This document shows positions 17,228-26,304 of a stretch of DNA of 64,000 nucleotides, piece by piece. The notes beneath the pieces are model-generated. The model ran no database searches and had not been told where the DNA came from. It saw only the letters and a program-made list of their open reading frames with translations. The stretch's first letter is position 1. Every line of letters starts with the position of its first letter. Both the position numbers and the translations under genes were made by a program. Source of the DNA: an uncultured Ruminococcus sp. (GTDB lineage: Bacteria > Bacillota > Clostridia > Lachnospirales > Lachnospiraceae); NCBI GenBank assembly GCA_900066355.1, contig FMEL01000017.1, forward strand, positions 1,870 to 65,869, written 5' to 3'.

Positions 17228-19438
17228 ATGAGAAAATTAAAGTCACTTGTATGTGGTAGTAAGTTTGGACAATTTTATATAGATGCTATTAGTAAGATGA
17301 AAGAGTGCGTGGAATTCATAGGCATTTTTTCTAATGGAAGTGAACGATCAAGGCTATGTGCTGAAAAATATAATGTTAATTTATATACATCGATAGATAA
17401 AATCCCAGAGGATATAGACATTGTATTTATTGCTGTCAGAACGGGTGTAATGGGAGGTGATGGAAGTGAACTGGCATTAAAATTTTTGTCTAAAGGTATT
17501 CATGTATTCATTGAACAGCCTATTCATATAGACGAGATGAAAAAATGTGTAAAATGTTCAATTGAGAAGGGGGTATTTTTTCATGTAGCAAATTTTTATA
17601 AGTACATGGACACTGTTCATAAATACATTGAGTGCTCTAAAGGGCTGTTGAGGAAAAATGAAATATTGTCAATAGAATGTGCTTGTGCTAATCAAGTTAT
17701 ATATAGTCTACTGGACAATATTTTGAGAATTTTCAGGGAAAAGGCAAGATTTTCGATTGAAAATTTTTGGATACAAAATCAAGATTTTTTTATTGCTTCA
17801 GGTAGTATTAACGATATACCGTTGAGTATTAAAGTATATAATTCTGTAAATACAGTCGATTCTGATAGTTATTGCTATTATTTACAACAGATAAATATTT
17901 ATACATCGGAAGGAATGCTTTTCATGGTTGATGTTAATGGACCGATTATTTGGAAACCGCAATTTCGAGCTGCTCATGACTTATTTATCAAGAAGGGGGA
18001 TGAATTAGATCAGAAGATATTTGACAGTAAAATGTACTGGTATGAGTCAGAAAGTGAGTTGAGCTATAAAGATATTTTTTGCAAAAAATGGATAGATGCT
18101 ATAAAAAAAGAAATTAAAGAATTTATAGATAATATTTATTTTGAAAAAATGACGGAATATCGTCGGAAAATTCAAAGTGAAATTGTAATTCCCAGTATAT
18201 GGGGGCTTATAACTCAAAAGATTGGCTACCCAAGATTGTATCAAAATGCAAATCATGCAGTTGATTTAAATAACTATGTTTTAGATTTTTTTGAAGAAAA
18301 AAACACCTTTTTAAATGATTCACTAGAAATCAAAAAAACTGCAAACAATATTGACTTTTATTTGGAACCAGATATTACATATGGTTATGTTGAAGAAGCA
18401 AAACATATAATGAATATCGCATGTTTGGAGTCTATTTCATACAAACTGTACGAGGCGACTGGGGAGAAGGAGAATATATCAATAACAGAAATTGTAAGTT
18501 GCTTAAAGGTGGCAGATTCAAATATGCATATTTTACAAAGGTGGCTTAATGCTTTAAGTGAAAATGGATATATAGAATGTAATGCTGGGAAAATTAAATG
18601 GAAAAAGAAAAATACAAGTATATGTGAGAAAGACAATTGGAAAATTGTGTCTGATAAGTGGGTTGGAAAATTATCAGGAGAACATGTCATTAATTATTAT
18701 TTAAAACATATTGAAAAAATGGAAGCTTTGTTATCAGGAGAAATGAATGCTGCGTTATTATTGTTTCCGGAAGGAACAATAGAGTTAGCTAATTGTTTCT
18801 ATAGAGAAAATTTAATGGAAAAATATCTTGCATATTGTATAGAAAAGATTCTTTCATTCGCTATAGAACATACTAAAAAAGATAAAATTAGGATATTAGA
18901 ATTGGGAGCAGGAACAGGAGCAACAACAGACAGAATATTAAAGGTTCTTGAAAATTCAACTAAAAAAATAGCATATATTTATTCTGATATTACAAAATAT
19001 TTTCTCAATTTTGCTGCTCAAAAGTACCAGGGAAAAGAAGAATTAGAGTATAAGGTGATAAATATTGATTCTAACTTAAGTGACCAGGGAATTGCTGAAG
19101 AGAGTGTGGACATTGTCATAGCTGCTGGAATGATGAATAATGCTGTCAATACGGATTATTCTATGAGACAAATCATATGCAGCTTAGTACATGGCGGTAT
19201 TGCTCTTATTGCTGAGCCAGTGGGAGAGAATTATGAGTTAATGTTATCACAATCATTTATGATGAGCCGGCCAACAGATGCAAGGGAAGTATGTAATGAA
19301 ACTTTTTTGAAAATGGAGGAATGGAAAGAAGTTTTTTGGGGTTGCGGAATAAGTGAAAGAGAGTTAGTGGTAGTGCCAAGTGATACTAGTCCATTAGCAC
19401 CATTAAATCAAAAGTTATTTATTATAAGGAAGGAATAA
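17228..19438 (+). CDS. Thiazolinyl imide reductase-methyltransferase fusion
   Basis: A 736-residue two-part protein. Residues 1-360 resemble the Gfo/Idh/MocA-type thiazolinyl imide reductases PchG/YbtU (Irp3): an N-terminal VCGSKFGQFY nucleotide-binding turn, VFIAVRTG, HVFIEQPIH, and a late FCKKWIDAIKK segment. These enzymes use NADPH to reduce a carrier-bound thiazoline to thiazolidine. Residues 400-736 form a methyltransferase with winged-helix-like lead-in and an intact SAM motif ILELGAGTGATTDRIL (Glu558). In pyochelin the matching methyltransferase is inside the PchF A domain and N-methylates the reduced ring. Joining both activities in one free-standing protein suggests sequential reduction and methylation in trans. 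Position between the two NRPS genes supports this. Confidence 0.85.
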   Translation: MRKLKSLVCGSKFGQFYIDAISKMKECVEFIGIFSNGSERSRLCAEKYNVNLYTSIDKIPEDIDIVFIAVRTGVMGGDGSELALKFLSKGIHVFIEQPIHIDEMKKCVKCSIEKGVFFHVANFYKYMDTVHKYIECSKGLLRKNEILSIECACANQVIYSLLDNILRIFREKARFSIENFWIQNQDFFIASGSINDIPLSIKVYNSVNTVDSDSYCYYLQQINIYTSEGMLFMVDVNGPIIWKPQFRAAHDLFIKKGDELDQKIFDSKMYWYESESELSYKDIFCKKWIDAIKKEIKEFIDNIYFEKMTEYRRKIQSEIVIPSIWGLITQKIGYPRLYQNANHAVDLNNYVLDFFEEKNTFLNDSLEIKKTANNIDFYLEPDITYGYVEEAKHIMNIACLESISYKLYEATGEKENISITEIVSCLKVADSNMHILQRWLNALSENGYIECNAGKIKWKKKNTSICEKDNWKIVSDKWVGKLSGEHVINYYLKHIEKMEALLSGEMNAALLLFPEGTIELANCFYRENLMEKYLAYCIEKILSFAIEHTKKDKIRILELGAGTGATTDRILKVLENSTKKIAYIYSDITKYFLNFAAQKYQGKEELEYKVINIDSNLSDQGIAEESVDIVIAAGMMNNAVNTDYSMRQIICSLVHGGIALIAEPVGENYELMLSQSFMMSRPTDAREVCNETFLKMEEWKEVFWGCGISERELVVVPSDTSPLAPLNQKLFIIRKE

Positions 19439-19444
19439 TACGCT

Positions 19445-22400
19445 ATGGATGCAAATAATTTAAAAAAGGCTTTTGAACTTTTTGTAAAATTGCAGGATAA
19501 GAAAGTAAAACTTAGTAATGTTGATGGAAAAATAAAATATAGAGCGCCGTCAGGAATTATGACAAATGAAGTCATAGAGGAAATAAGAAAATGTAAAAAT
19601 GAACTTCTGACAATTATTAATTGTACCGAGCATCCAGAAAAACTATGGAAAGGAAAGCAAGGAGACAGTTTTCCATTAACAGATGTACAGTCTGCGTATT
19701 TGATTGGAAGAAAAAATATTTTTCAATATGGAAATGCAGCGTGCCACATTTATATGGAGGTTGAGTATTCTGAATTGGATTCTCAGCGTGTAGAGGAAGT
19801 GTGGAATATTCTAATTAATCGACATCCTATGCTGCGAGTAATCTTTAGTGATACAGGAATTCAAAAAATTTTAAGAGATACTCCTTGGTATACGTTGTAT
19901 ACAAATCGCAACATAACATATACGCAAGAAACTTTGCAAACTGAATTAGGACATAAAATATATGATGCTTCAAAATGGCCTATGTTTGATATAGGGTGTG
20001 TATCTGGTCACAATAAGGCTATTCTGGGTATTTCTATCGATTTTATGATAGCGGATTGGGCAAGCATATGGATATTAATAGACGAATTTGAAAAGTTATA
20101 TCAAAATCCAACGGCTTCATTACCTAGAATTGAATACAATTTTAGTGATTATATATACTGTGAAAAAGTAAAGAAGTATACACCAAAATATTTTTCTGAT
20201 CGTGAATATTGGATAGAACGCTTAGCTGAGTTTCCTGAAAAACCGGATCTCCCTATTATTAATGCTGTTGAGAATATTGATAAAAATGTTATATTTAAAA
20301 GATACAAATTTGTTGTTGAAAAAAACAAGTGGAAAACTATACAATTGATTTCTAGTAAGATGGGATTGACAAGTTCTGCTGTTATTTTATCTGCATACGC
20401 TATGGTTATTTCAAAATGGAGTACCAACAAAAAATTTGTTATGAATTTAACGACTTTAAATAGAAACAGTTATGAAAGCAAAGTAAATAATATTGTTGGG
20501 GATTTTACTTCAATAAATTTGTTGGCAGTTGATTTCTCAATTCAGAAGAGTTTTAGAGAATACGTGAAACAAATTCAGCAACAATTATTAACAGATATGG
20601 AACATAAGTTTTTTTCTGGTGTTGAAGTATTACGTGAATTGTCTCAAGGCAAAGAGAATATTATCATGCCATATGTATTTACTAGTGGAATTGGAGTGAT
20701 CCGGAATACTAAGAAAGAAGGTTACCATGGTAAATATTATCAAAATGGTATTTCTCAAACTCCACAGGTGTTTATTGATTGTCAAGTGTTTGATCAGGAC
20801 GATGAGTTATTAATAAATTGGGATGTGCGAGAAGGAATTTTTTTGCCTGAGGTTATAGATGAAATGTTTTTAATGTTTCAAGATTTAATTTGCAATTTTT
20901 TGATTGACGCAGAAAATTGGAATGTAGAAAAGGTGACTGCTATATTAAATAAAAACATTAAAATTAGTAAGAAAAAATATGATTTGCCGAGTGGCTTGTT
21001 GTATTCTTCTATTTTGGAAATGGCAGAATTATGTCCCGAAAAAGAAGCAGTTCAAGATGAAAATGAAATATGGTCTTTCAGTAAATTAGTAAGAAAAAGC
21101 TGGTTCGTTCAAAATAAACTTCAACAGGAAGGGTGCATTCCAGGAGATCTTGTGGGGATTTTTATGCCAAAATCAAACTATCAAATAGCAAGTGTTCTTG
21201 GCGTTTTAATGAACGGATGCACATATGTACCGATAGATATTCAACAACCTAAGAAACGCATAAATGAAATTATTGAACAGGCGGGAATAAAATATGTTTT
21301 GATAAGTAGTTGTAGCAAGATAGAGTTAATGTTTTTAGATGTTAAGTACATTTATGCAGACAAACAAAACAATGAAATAATTACAAAACAAATTCCGCAA
21401 GTCCCCAATAGCAGCATAGCGTATGTTATTTTTACATCTGGGAGTACGGGAAAACCTAAGGGGGTTGCTATTTCTCATTTGTCTGCATTGAATACAATAT
21501 ATTATGTAAATAAAATGCTGAATATTTCCACTAATGATATAGTTTTTGGAGTATCTCGATTAAGTTTTGACTTATCAGTTTATGACATATTTGGAATTTT
21601 GTCGGCAGGAGGAAAATTGTTCTTACCTGATGAAAACAGAATTGCAGATCCTTCTTATTTATTTGAGACGATAGTGAAACAAAAAATTACTGTATGGAAT
21701 TCTGTTCCAGCCATAATGCAGATGATTCTGGAATACAGAGAAAATGAAAAAAGAACGGAACAGTTTAACATAAGGTGCTCATTGCTGTCTGGTGATTGGA
21801 TACCGCTCACTTTGCCAGAAAGATTAATCTCTGCTTGTATGGAAAAAACACGGGTAATTAGTTTAGGTGGAGCAACAGAAGCAGCAATTTGGTCAATATA
21901 TTATGAATATGAATACCTTTTTGATGAATGGAAAAGTATACCATATGGAAAAGCTCTTCCAAATCAAGAAGTTTATGTATTGGATAGTAAAAAAGAAATA
22001 TGCCCGTTGGGTGCTGTTGGAGATATTTTCATTTCTGGTATAGGATTGGCAAAAGGGTATTTAAATGAACCGCTACTAACCGAGAAAGCATTTATTATGG
22101 TAAATGGAGAAAGAATGTATGATACAGGTGATAAAGGAAAATATTTAGAAGATGGAAATATTGAATTTTTAGGTCGGCGTGATACTCAAGTAAAATTGAA
22201 TGGATTTAGGGTTGAGTTAGGAGAAATCGAGGCTAATATAGAAAAAATTAAATCCGTTAAATATGCTGCAGTTTTGTGTAGAGAAAAGGGACGAGAAAAA
22301 AGAGTAATTGCATATGTTGAACCGCAGCCATCTGAATTTACGGAAGATTTTAGCCTATATGTATTAAATGAGTTAAAACGAATGCTTCCGGCATATATGA

Positions 22401-23716
22401 TTCCATACAATATACGTGTAATGAAATTGCCATTAACATCTAATGGTAAAATTGACAGAAAATATCTTAAAAATATAGAAATTGTAGAGGATAAAAAAGA
22501 GGCAGATACGAAAAACACAATAAATAATGATTCATCTACTTATTTTCCGATAAAAGAGATATGGTGTAAATTGCTACAGAGAAGCGATATTAGACCAGAT
22601 TCGGATTTGCGTAGTTTTGGAGCAGATTCTTTGATTATGGCACAAGCAGTTGGAAAAATACGGAATTTTTTAAAAGAAAGTGGGAGTCAATGTGATGTAC
22701 CGTTTGATATATTGCTGAAACAGACGATTAATTCCCCGACTTTGAGTGAGATAGTTTCATACATAGATCAAATTATTTTAAAAAAAGAAGTGAATAGCAG
22801 ATATGAAGATGCTGAGGTAAATGAGGAAGAACTTGGCAAGCTAAAAATTCATAAAAAAGGGAAAGAAGATAAATTAGTTGTGATTTTCCACGCTGGCTTG
22901 GGATCGATTGATGAATTTTTACCATTTATACAAGGTCTATGTAATGAAGAAAAGGGGACTATTGTTAGTATAGCATTAAATAATGTAAAGCAATATTTAG
23001 ATTTTTATGCAGGGCATTTATATGAGAGTGTTGCTGATAAATATACAAAAATTATACTTGACTTAGGCTATGATAAAATACAACTTATTGGACATTGTGT
23101 TGGCGGAATGATAGCTTTTGAGGTTGCAAAAAATATGATGGATAAGGGAGTTGATGTTATTGATGTCTCTCTGATTGATAGTATACCAGGGAAATATAGT
23201 ATTGAGGATGAGGTAGTAATGGAACTAATGTTTTTACCTATGGTAAATATAACGTATCCTGTGTTGGCGGAATATCAATTAAATGAGCGGGAATTATATG
23301 AATATATGGATGAGAAATTTGGAAAATATACAGGAATAGAACAGAAATCTAAAAATAAAGTAGAAGAATACATAAATGGTCTTCGGGAGATTGAGAAAGA
23401 GGAAAGAATAAGACTGTATATAAACAGTGTATCGAAAAATATGCCAATTCAAATGTTTGTCTATTTATTTGATATATTCAAACAAAGTACAAATGGAGCT
23501 ATATATAAACCTATACCATATTTAGGTGATATTCGTTTATTTATAGCAGAAGATACAGAGAAAATTGTATTCCATCGAAGTGAAGAAGTTATAAATTTTT
23601 GGAGAGAAAATTGCATTGGTGATGTTACTGTTATTATGATTCCTGGAAATCATCTTACATGTTTTACTGATGTAAACAATATTCAGAAGTTAGTAAATAA
23701 GATTACAGAGAAATAG
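19445..23716 (+). CDS. NRPS: docking-Cy-A(Cys)-PCP-TE
   Basis: A 1423-residue NRPS. Residues 1-60 resemble a TubC-type N-terminal docking domain (DGKIKYRAPSG). The Cy domain follows, starting PLTDVQSAYLIGRK, with an intact D199-FMIA-D204-WAS motif. The A domain (about 530-950) yields the code D-L-Y-N-L-S-L-I-W-K, the known Cys code, from FDLSVYD, VWNSVP, LLSGDW and SLGGATEAAIW. The PCP Ser is 1062 (FGADSL). The C-terminal thioesterase has GHCVGG, so its nucleophile is Cys1218 instead of Ser, and GNH near the end supplies His. No methyltransferase is embedded, consistent with the separate fusion protein. The gene is AT-rich like its upstream neighbour. Confidence 0.92.
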   Translation: MDANNLKKAFELFVKLQDKKVKLSNVDGKIKYRAPSGIMTNEVIEEIRKCKNELLTIINCTEHPEKLWKGKQGDSFPLTDVQSAYLIGRKNIFQYGNAACHIYMEVEYSELDSQRVEEVWNILINRHPMLRVIFSDTGIQKILRDTPWYTLYTNRNITYTQETLQTELGHKIYDASKWPMFDIGCVSGHNKAILGISIDFMIADWASIWILIDEFEKLYQNPTASLPRIEYNFSDYIYCEKVKKYTPKYFSDREYWIERLAEFPEKPDLPIINAVENIDKNVIFKRYKFVVEKNKWKTIQLISSKMGLTSSAVILSAYAMVISKWSTNKKFVMNLTTLNRNSYESKVNNIVGDFTSINLLAVDFSIQKSFREYVKQIQQQLLTDMEHKFFSGVEVLRELSQGKENIIMPYVFTSGIGVIRNTKKEGYHGKYYQNGISQTPQVFIDCQVFDQDDELLINWDVREGIFLPEVIDEMFLMFQDLICNFLIDAENWNVEKVTAILNKNIKISKKKYDLPSGLLYSSILEMAELCPEKEAVQDENEIWSFSKLVRKSWFVQNKLQQEGCIPGDLVGIFMPKSNYQIASVLGVLMNGCTYVPIDIQQPKKRINEIIEQAGIKYVLISSCSKIELMFLDVKYIYADKQNNEIITKQIPQVPNSSIAYVIFTSGSTGKPKGVAISHLSALNTIYYVNKMLNISTNDIVFGVSRLSFDLSVYDIFGILSAGGKLFLPDENRIADPSYLFETIVKQKITVWNSVPAIMQMILEYRENEKRTEQFNIRCSLLSGDWIPLTLPERLISACMEKTRVISLGGATEAAIWSIYYEYEYLFDEWKSIPYGKALPNQEVYVLDSKKEICPLGAVGDIFISGIGLAKGYLNEPLLTEKAFIMVNGERMYDTGDKGKYLEDGNIEFLGRRDTQVKLNGFRVELGEIEANIEKIKSVKYAAVLCREKGREKRVIAYVEPQPSEFTEDFSLYVLNELKRMLPAYMIPYNIRVMKLPLTSNGKIDRKYLKNIEIVEDKKEADTKNTINNDSSTYFPIKEIWCKLLQRSDIRPDSDLRSFGADSLIMAQAVGKIRNFLKESGSQCDVPFDILLKQTINSPTLSEIVSYIDQIILKKEVNSRYEDAEVNEEELGKLKIHKKGKEDKLVVIFHAGLGSIDEFLPFIQGLCNEEKGTIVSIALNNVKQYLDFYAGHLYESVADKYTKIILDLGYDKIQLIGHCVGGMIAFEVAKNMMDKGVDVIDVSLIDSIPGKYSIEDEVVMELMFLPMVNITYPVLAEYQLNERELYEYMDEKFGKYTGIEQKSKNKVEEYINGLREIEKEERIRLYINSVSKNMPIQMFVYLFDIFKQSTNGAIYKPIPYLGDIRLFIAEDTEKIVFHRSEEVINFWRENCIGDVTVIMIPGNHLTCFTDVNNIQKLVNKITEK

Positions 23717-23732
23717 TATCCGAAATAATTAG

Positions 23733-24059
23733 GTGAATCAATACAATAAGGAGAATGATTACTCCGATTTCTTCGGAGCCACTTGTCCGGACTTATATGC
23801 TAACACCAGATACAACCTGTACCTACGCATGGACAAACTGATGAAAAACCATCTCATGTTCCTGCATGACAGAAGGGTTCCGACAAGTAATAATGAAGCC
23901 GAGAGACAGCTTCGCAACTATAAAAGAAAGCAAAAGCAGGTCGTGTCCTTCCGGAGTAACCAAAGCCACGATTATCTCTGTAAAAGCATGAGCATGCTGG
24001 TTGTGATGCGACAAAATGAAAGTAACCTCTTTGATAGAGTATCCAGGATTCTGGATTAA
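23733..24059 (+). pseudogene. IS66-type transposase C-terminal remnant
   Basis: About 108 codons encode only the C-terminal part of an IS66 family transposase (HDRRVPTSNNEAERQLRNYKR, FRSNQSHDYLCKSM). The catalytic N-terminal part and the accompanying small IS66 genes are missing. It lies between the NRPS genes and the transport block and marks a past insertion or deletion there. Confidence 0.8.
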
Positions 24060-24060
24060 G

Positions 24061-24109
24061 AAGAGCCAGTGGTTTTGACTGATTACAGTTTACACCACCG
24101 GCTTTTCTT
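24061..24109 (+). terminator. Terminator after the IS66 remnant
   Basis: GCCAGTGGT at 24065-24073 pairs with ACCACCGGC at 24094-24102 (one mismatch), followed by TTTTCTT. It would isolate the AraC gene from transcription upstream. Confidence 0.6.
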
Positions 24110-24174
24110 AATCAAGTTCGCACCTGAACAGTAACATAAACAACACGCATACTTCAAAATTCAAAAAACATCCA

Positions 24175-24204
24175 TGGACTGCGGCCATGAAAATATGCTA
24201 TACT
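24175..24204 (+). promoter_or_regulatory. Promoter of the AraC-type gene
   Basis: TGGACT at 24175-24180 and TATACT at 24199-24204 with 18-bp spacing. Its position argues that translation starts at ATG 24244 and not at an earlier in-frame ATG at 24187, which lies within the promoter. Confidence 0.55.
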
Positions 24205-24243
24205 AACTGTGGTTTACTTATGCTAATCAGGGAGAAAATACAA

Positions 24244-25215
24244 ATGAGCGAACAGCAATTTACAGACTTTTTTGACCCGGAAATTCAAAAAATTGTCAGC
24301 GAAGATGGCTGCTCCATTTACAGAATGAAAAATGTAACTGGGGAGGGTGTTATCACTCGCTATGAAATTCTTCCGGGTATTGAATTATTCTATAATGATT
24401 TTCACATGAGCGATGGACAGAATCAAAACAAGCTTCCGCACTCTGATGTACTTGAAATCAATCATTGCCGGGAGGGACGTTTTGAATGCGAATTTGCTAA
24501 TGGAGATTATCAGTATGTCGGTGCTGGCGATCTTGCAATTAACCGCCTGACAAACGAAACTACATCAACTTACTTTCCGTTGTCGCATTATCACGGCATT
24601 TCTATTACCATTGATCTGCCTACGGCAGATCAAACTATGAAGCGGATAGAAAGTGTGATTGGAGGTCTGAATATAGATGTCTTTTCGATTGCAGATAAGT
24701 TTTGCAAGAATGATACCTGCATTGTATTAAGAACTCAAAGCGAAATTGAACATATTTTTTCGGAACTTTATCGGGTGGAGCCTCGGATGATCGCTTACTA
24801 TTTAAAAGTGAAAGTGTTGGAATTGCTGATGTTTCTGAATCAGGTTTCGCTTCAGGATTACCAGGAAGAACGAAGATATTTTGCAAGAAATCAAGTACAA
24901 ACAATAAAGAAAATGCAGGAATATATGACAGCTGATCTTCGCAACCATTATACTTTGCAGGAGTTATCAGAAAAATTTGAAATTCCTCTTACCTCAATGA
25001 AGGTTTGCTTCAAGGGCGTTTATGGGTGTTCTATTTATGCTTATATGAAATCCTATCGTATGCAGGCTGCCACGATCTTGCTTCGGGATACTTCTGACAG
25101 CATAACAGAAATTGCGGCTAAAATGGGATACGATAATCCAAGTAAATTTTCCGAAGTATTCAAAAAGGAATTTGGAGAACTGCCTTCCGAGTTCCGAAAA
25201 AAGTTGTCCAAATAG
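24244..25215 (+). CDS. AraC-family regulator of metallophore uptake
   Basis: A 323-residue regulator. The C-terminal double helix-turn-helix runs from about residue 230 (YTLQELSEKFEIPLTSMKVCFK) to GYDNPSKFSEVFKKEFGELP. The N-terminal sensor part (SDVLEINHCREGRFECEF) is of the PchR/YbtA size class. Start ATG 24244 follows AGGGAG at 24229-24234. Its gene precedes the importer operon, and a shared promoter-overlapping element upstream of both transport operons is a likely binding site. By analogy with PchR/YbtA it would sense the metal-loaded product and activate uptake. Confidence 0.82.
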   Translation: MSEQQFTDFFDPEIQKIVSEDGCSIYRMKNVTGEGVITRYEILPGIELFYNDFHMSDGQNQNKLPHSDVLEINHCREGRFECEFANGDYQYVGAGDLAINRLTNETTSTYFPLSHYHGISITIDLPTADQTMKRIESVIGGLNIDVFSIADKFCKNDTCIVLRTQSEIEHIFSELYRVEPRMIAYYLKVKVLELLMFLNQVSLQDYQEERRYFARNQVQTIKKMQEYMTADLRNHYTLQELSEKFEIPLTSMKVCFKGVYGCSIYAYMKSYRMQAATILLRDTSDSITEIAAKMGYDNPSKFSEVFKKEFGELPSEFRKKLSK

Positions 25216-25235
25216 AGGATGTTTGGTCTTTTTAG

Positions 25236-25266
25236 AGTGGCGGCAAAATACCAGATACAATATACT
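25236..25266 (+). promoter_or_regulatory. Importer operon promoter with shared activator element
   Basis: AGTGGCGGCAAAATACC lies at the -35 position, directly upstream of the -10 TATACT at 25261-25266. Nearly the same arrangement occurs at 30270-30299 before the ABC half-transporters. The lack of a good -35 hexamer fits an activator-dependent promoter, most simply the AraC protein encoded just upstream. Confidence 0.6.
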
Positions 25267-25319
25267 ATCATCTGTACTAGCAGATGATTTAAGAGCGTCG
25301 TGCAGACGCTCTTTTTTTT
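25267..25319 (+). terminator. Leader hairpin and intrinsic terminator before the importer operon
   Basis: ATCATCTG/CAGATGAT form a hairpin at 25267-25288, then AGAGCGTC/GACGCTCT at 25292-25312 with a T-run to 25319. The terminator stands downstream of the promoter at 25236-25266 and before the first importer gene, so it could act as an attenuator; it may also just end the AraC transcript. Confidence 0.7.
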
Positions 25320-25326
25320 GAATAGA

Positions 25327-25344
25327 GGTTAGATTGTTCTAACC
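25327..25344 (+). promoter_or_regulatory. 18-bp dyad before the importer genes
   Basis: GGTTAGATTGTTCTAACC is a perfect dyad with a 4-nt centre, preceded by AATAGA. A very similar 18-mer stands at 30307-30324 before the second transport operon. It may be the operator of a metal-responsive repressor. Its half-sites resemble those of DtxR boxes but are spaced differently. Confidence 0.5.
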
Positions 25345-25362
25345 CGCGAAGGAGTCGGTATT

Positions 25363-26304
25363 ATGAAACGGGATATGAGAAAATATATCCTACGGAAACT
25401 GGTTGAGCTGATATTTACTTTATTGTTTGTAACTCTACTGTCTTTCTTGCTGATGAGACTGTCATCCGTTGATCCAGCCACAGCTTATGCAAAGAGGATG
25501 ATCGGAAACCCCACAGCGGAACAGATTGAAAAGATTCGGATTCAGTTGGGGTTTGATAAACCATTGCTTGTCCAGTATGGCCGTTGGGTATGGGACTTAC
25601 TGCATTTTGATTTAGGCGTTTCTTTGGCAAATGGACATGATGTTTGGACGGATATTGCCACAGCCTTTCCGAAAACGCTTGGAATTGTAGCTCTGGCATC
25701 TATCTTTCAGGTTGTTTTCATTGTAATCGTTAGTTGTATTGCCTTTTTACTTCCCTGGAAACTTCCGAAAAAGGCAGTCAGGCTTTTGTGCATTTTGGGT
25801 GTGTCCATACCCTCTTTCTATTTGGCAACCGTTTATCTGGATTATTTTGCTGTTCAAAAGTCATTAATTTCTGTGGCAGGAAATACAACCCTACTCAGCT
25901 ACATATCTCCGGCAATCTGCATTGGCGTATTCGGGGCTTCTTTCTATACGCCGCTTCTGATGGATGCTCTGGAGCATGAAAGCAACGAGGATTACGCATT
26001 TTATGCCCGTTGCCGTGGGCTTTCGGAAAAAAGGCTTTTGCTGTGCCATTTTATTCCGCGGGCAGCGATGGGTTTAGTTCCAAACTTTTTACAAAGCATT
26101 GGTTTGGCACTGGCTAACGCAACGGTGATTGAATCCATTTTTTCAATTCCGGGATTTGGTTATCTGATTGTAAACCATGTGCTTGATCGCGATACTCCCA
26201 TGATACACGCCGAGGTGTTTTTTCTGGCGCTGGCGATTGCTCTTTGCAACATTGCCGCTGACTTGGTGCAGTGGGCAATCGGGCGTAAAAAGGGGGTGGC
26301 GTAA
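25363..26304 (+). CDS. Opp/Nik-type ABC importer permease 1 (DppB-like)
   Basis: A 313-residue inner-membrane permease of the DppB/NikB family: N-terminal YILRKLVELIFTLLFVTLL membrane segment, the QYGRWVWDLLHFDLG segment, and a C-terminal EAA loop (YAFYARCRGLSEKRLL) that contacts the ATPase. It is the first of five packed genes and the next start follows its stop directly. Together they would import a small chelate or peptide; the locus suggests a metal chelate. Confidence 0.88.
   Translation: MKRDMRKYILRKLVELIFTLLFVTLLSFLLMRLSSVDPATAYAKRMIGNPTAEQIEKIRIQLGFDKPLLVQYGRWVWDLLHFDLGVSLANGHDVWTDIATAFPKTLGIVALASIFQVVFIVIVSCIAFLLPWKLPKKAVRLLCILGVSIPSFYLATVYLDYFAVQKSLISVAGNTTLLSYISPAICIGVFGASFYTPLLMDALEHESNEDYAFYARCRGLSEKRLLLCHFIPRAAMGLVPNFLQSIGLALANATVIESIFSIPGFGYLIVNHVLDRDTPMIHAEVFFLALAIALCNIAADLVQWAIGRKKGVA

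Noticed and set aside
24187..24243. N-terminal extension of the AraC protein
   Set aside because: The extension overlaps a good promoter (-10 at 24199-24204), and a proper ribosome binding site precedes ATG 24244.
25327..25344. DtxR/IdeR iron box
   Set aside because: The half-sites GGTTAG/CTAACC resemble DtxR boxes, but they are separated by 6 bases instead of about 1, so the assignment to DtxR is not supported. It is reported only as a shared dyad.
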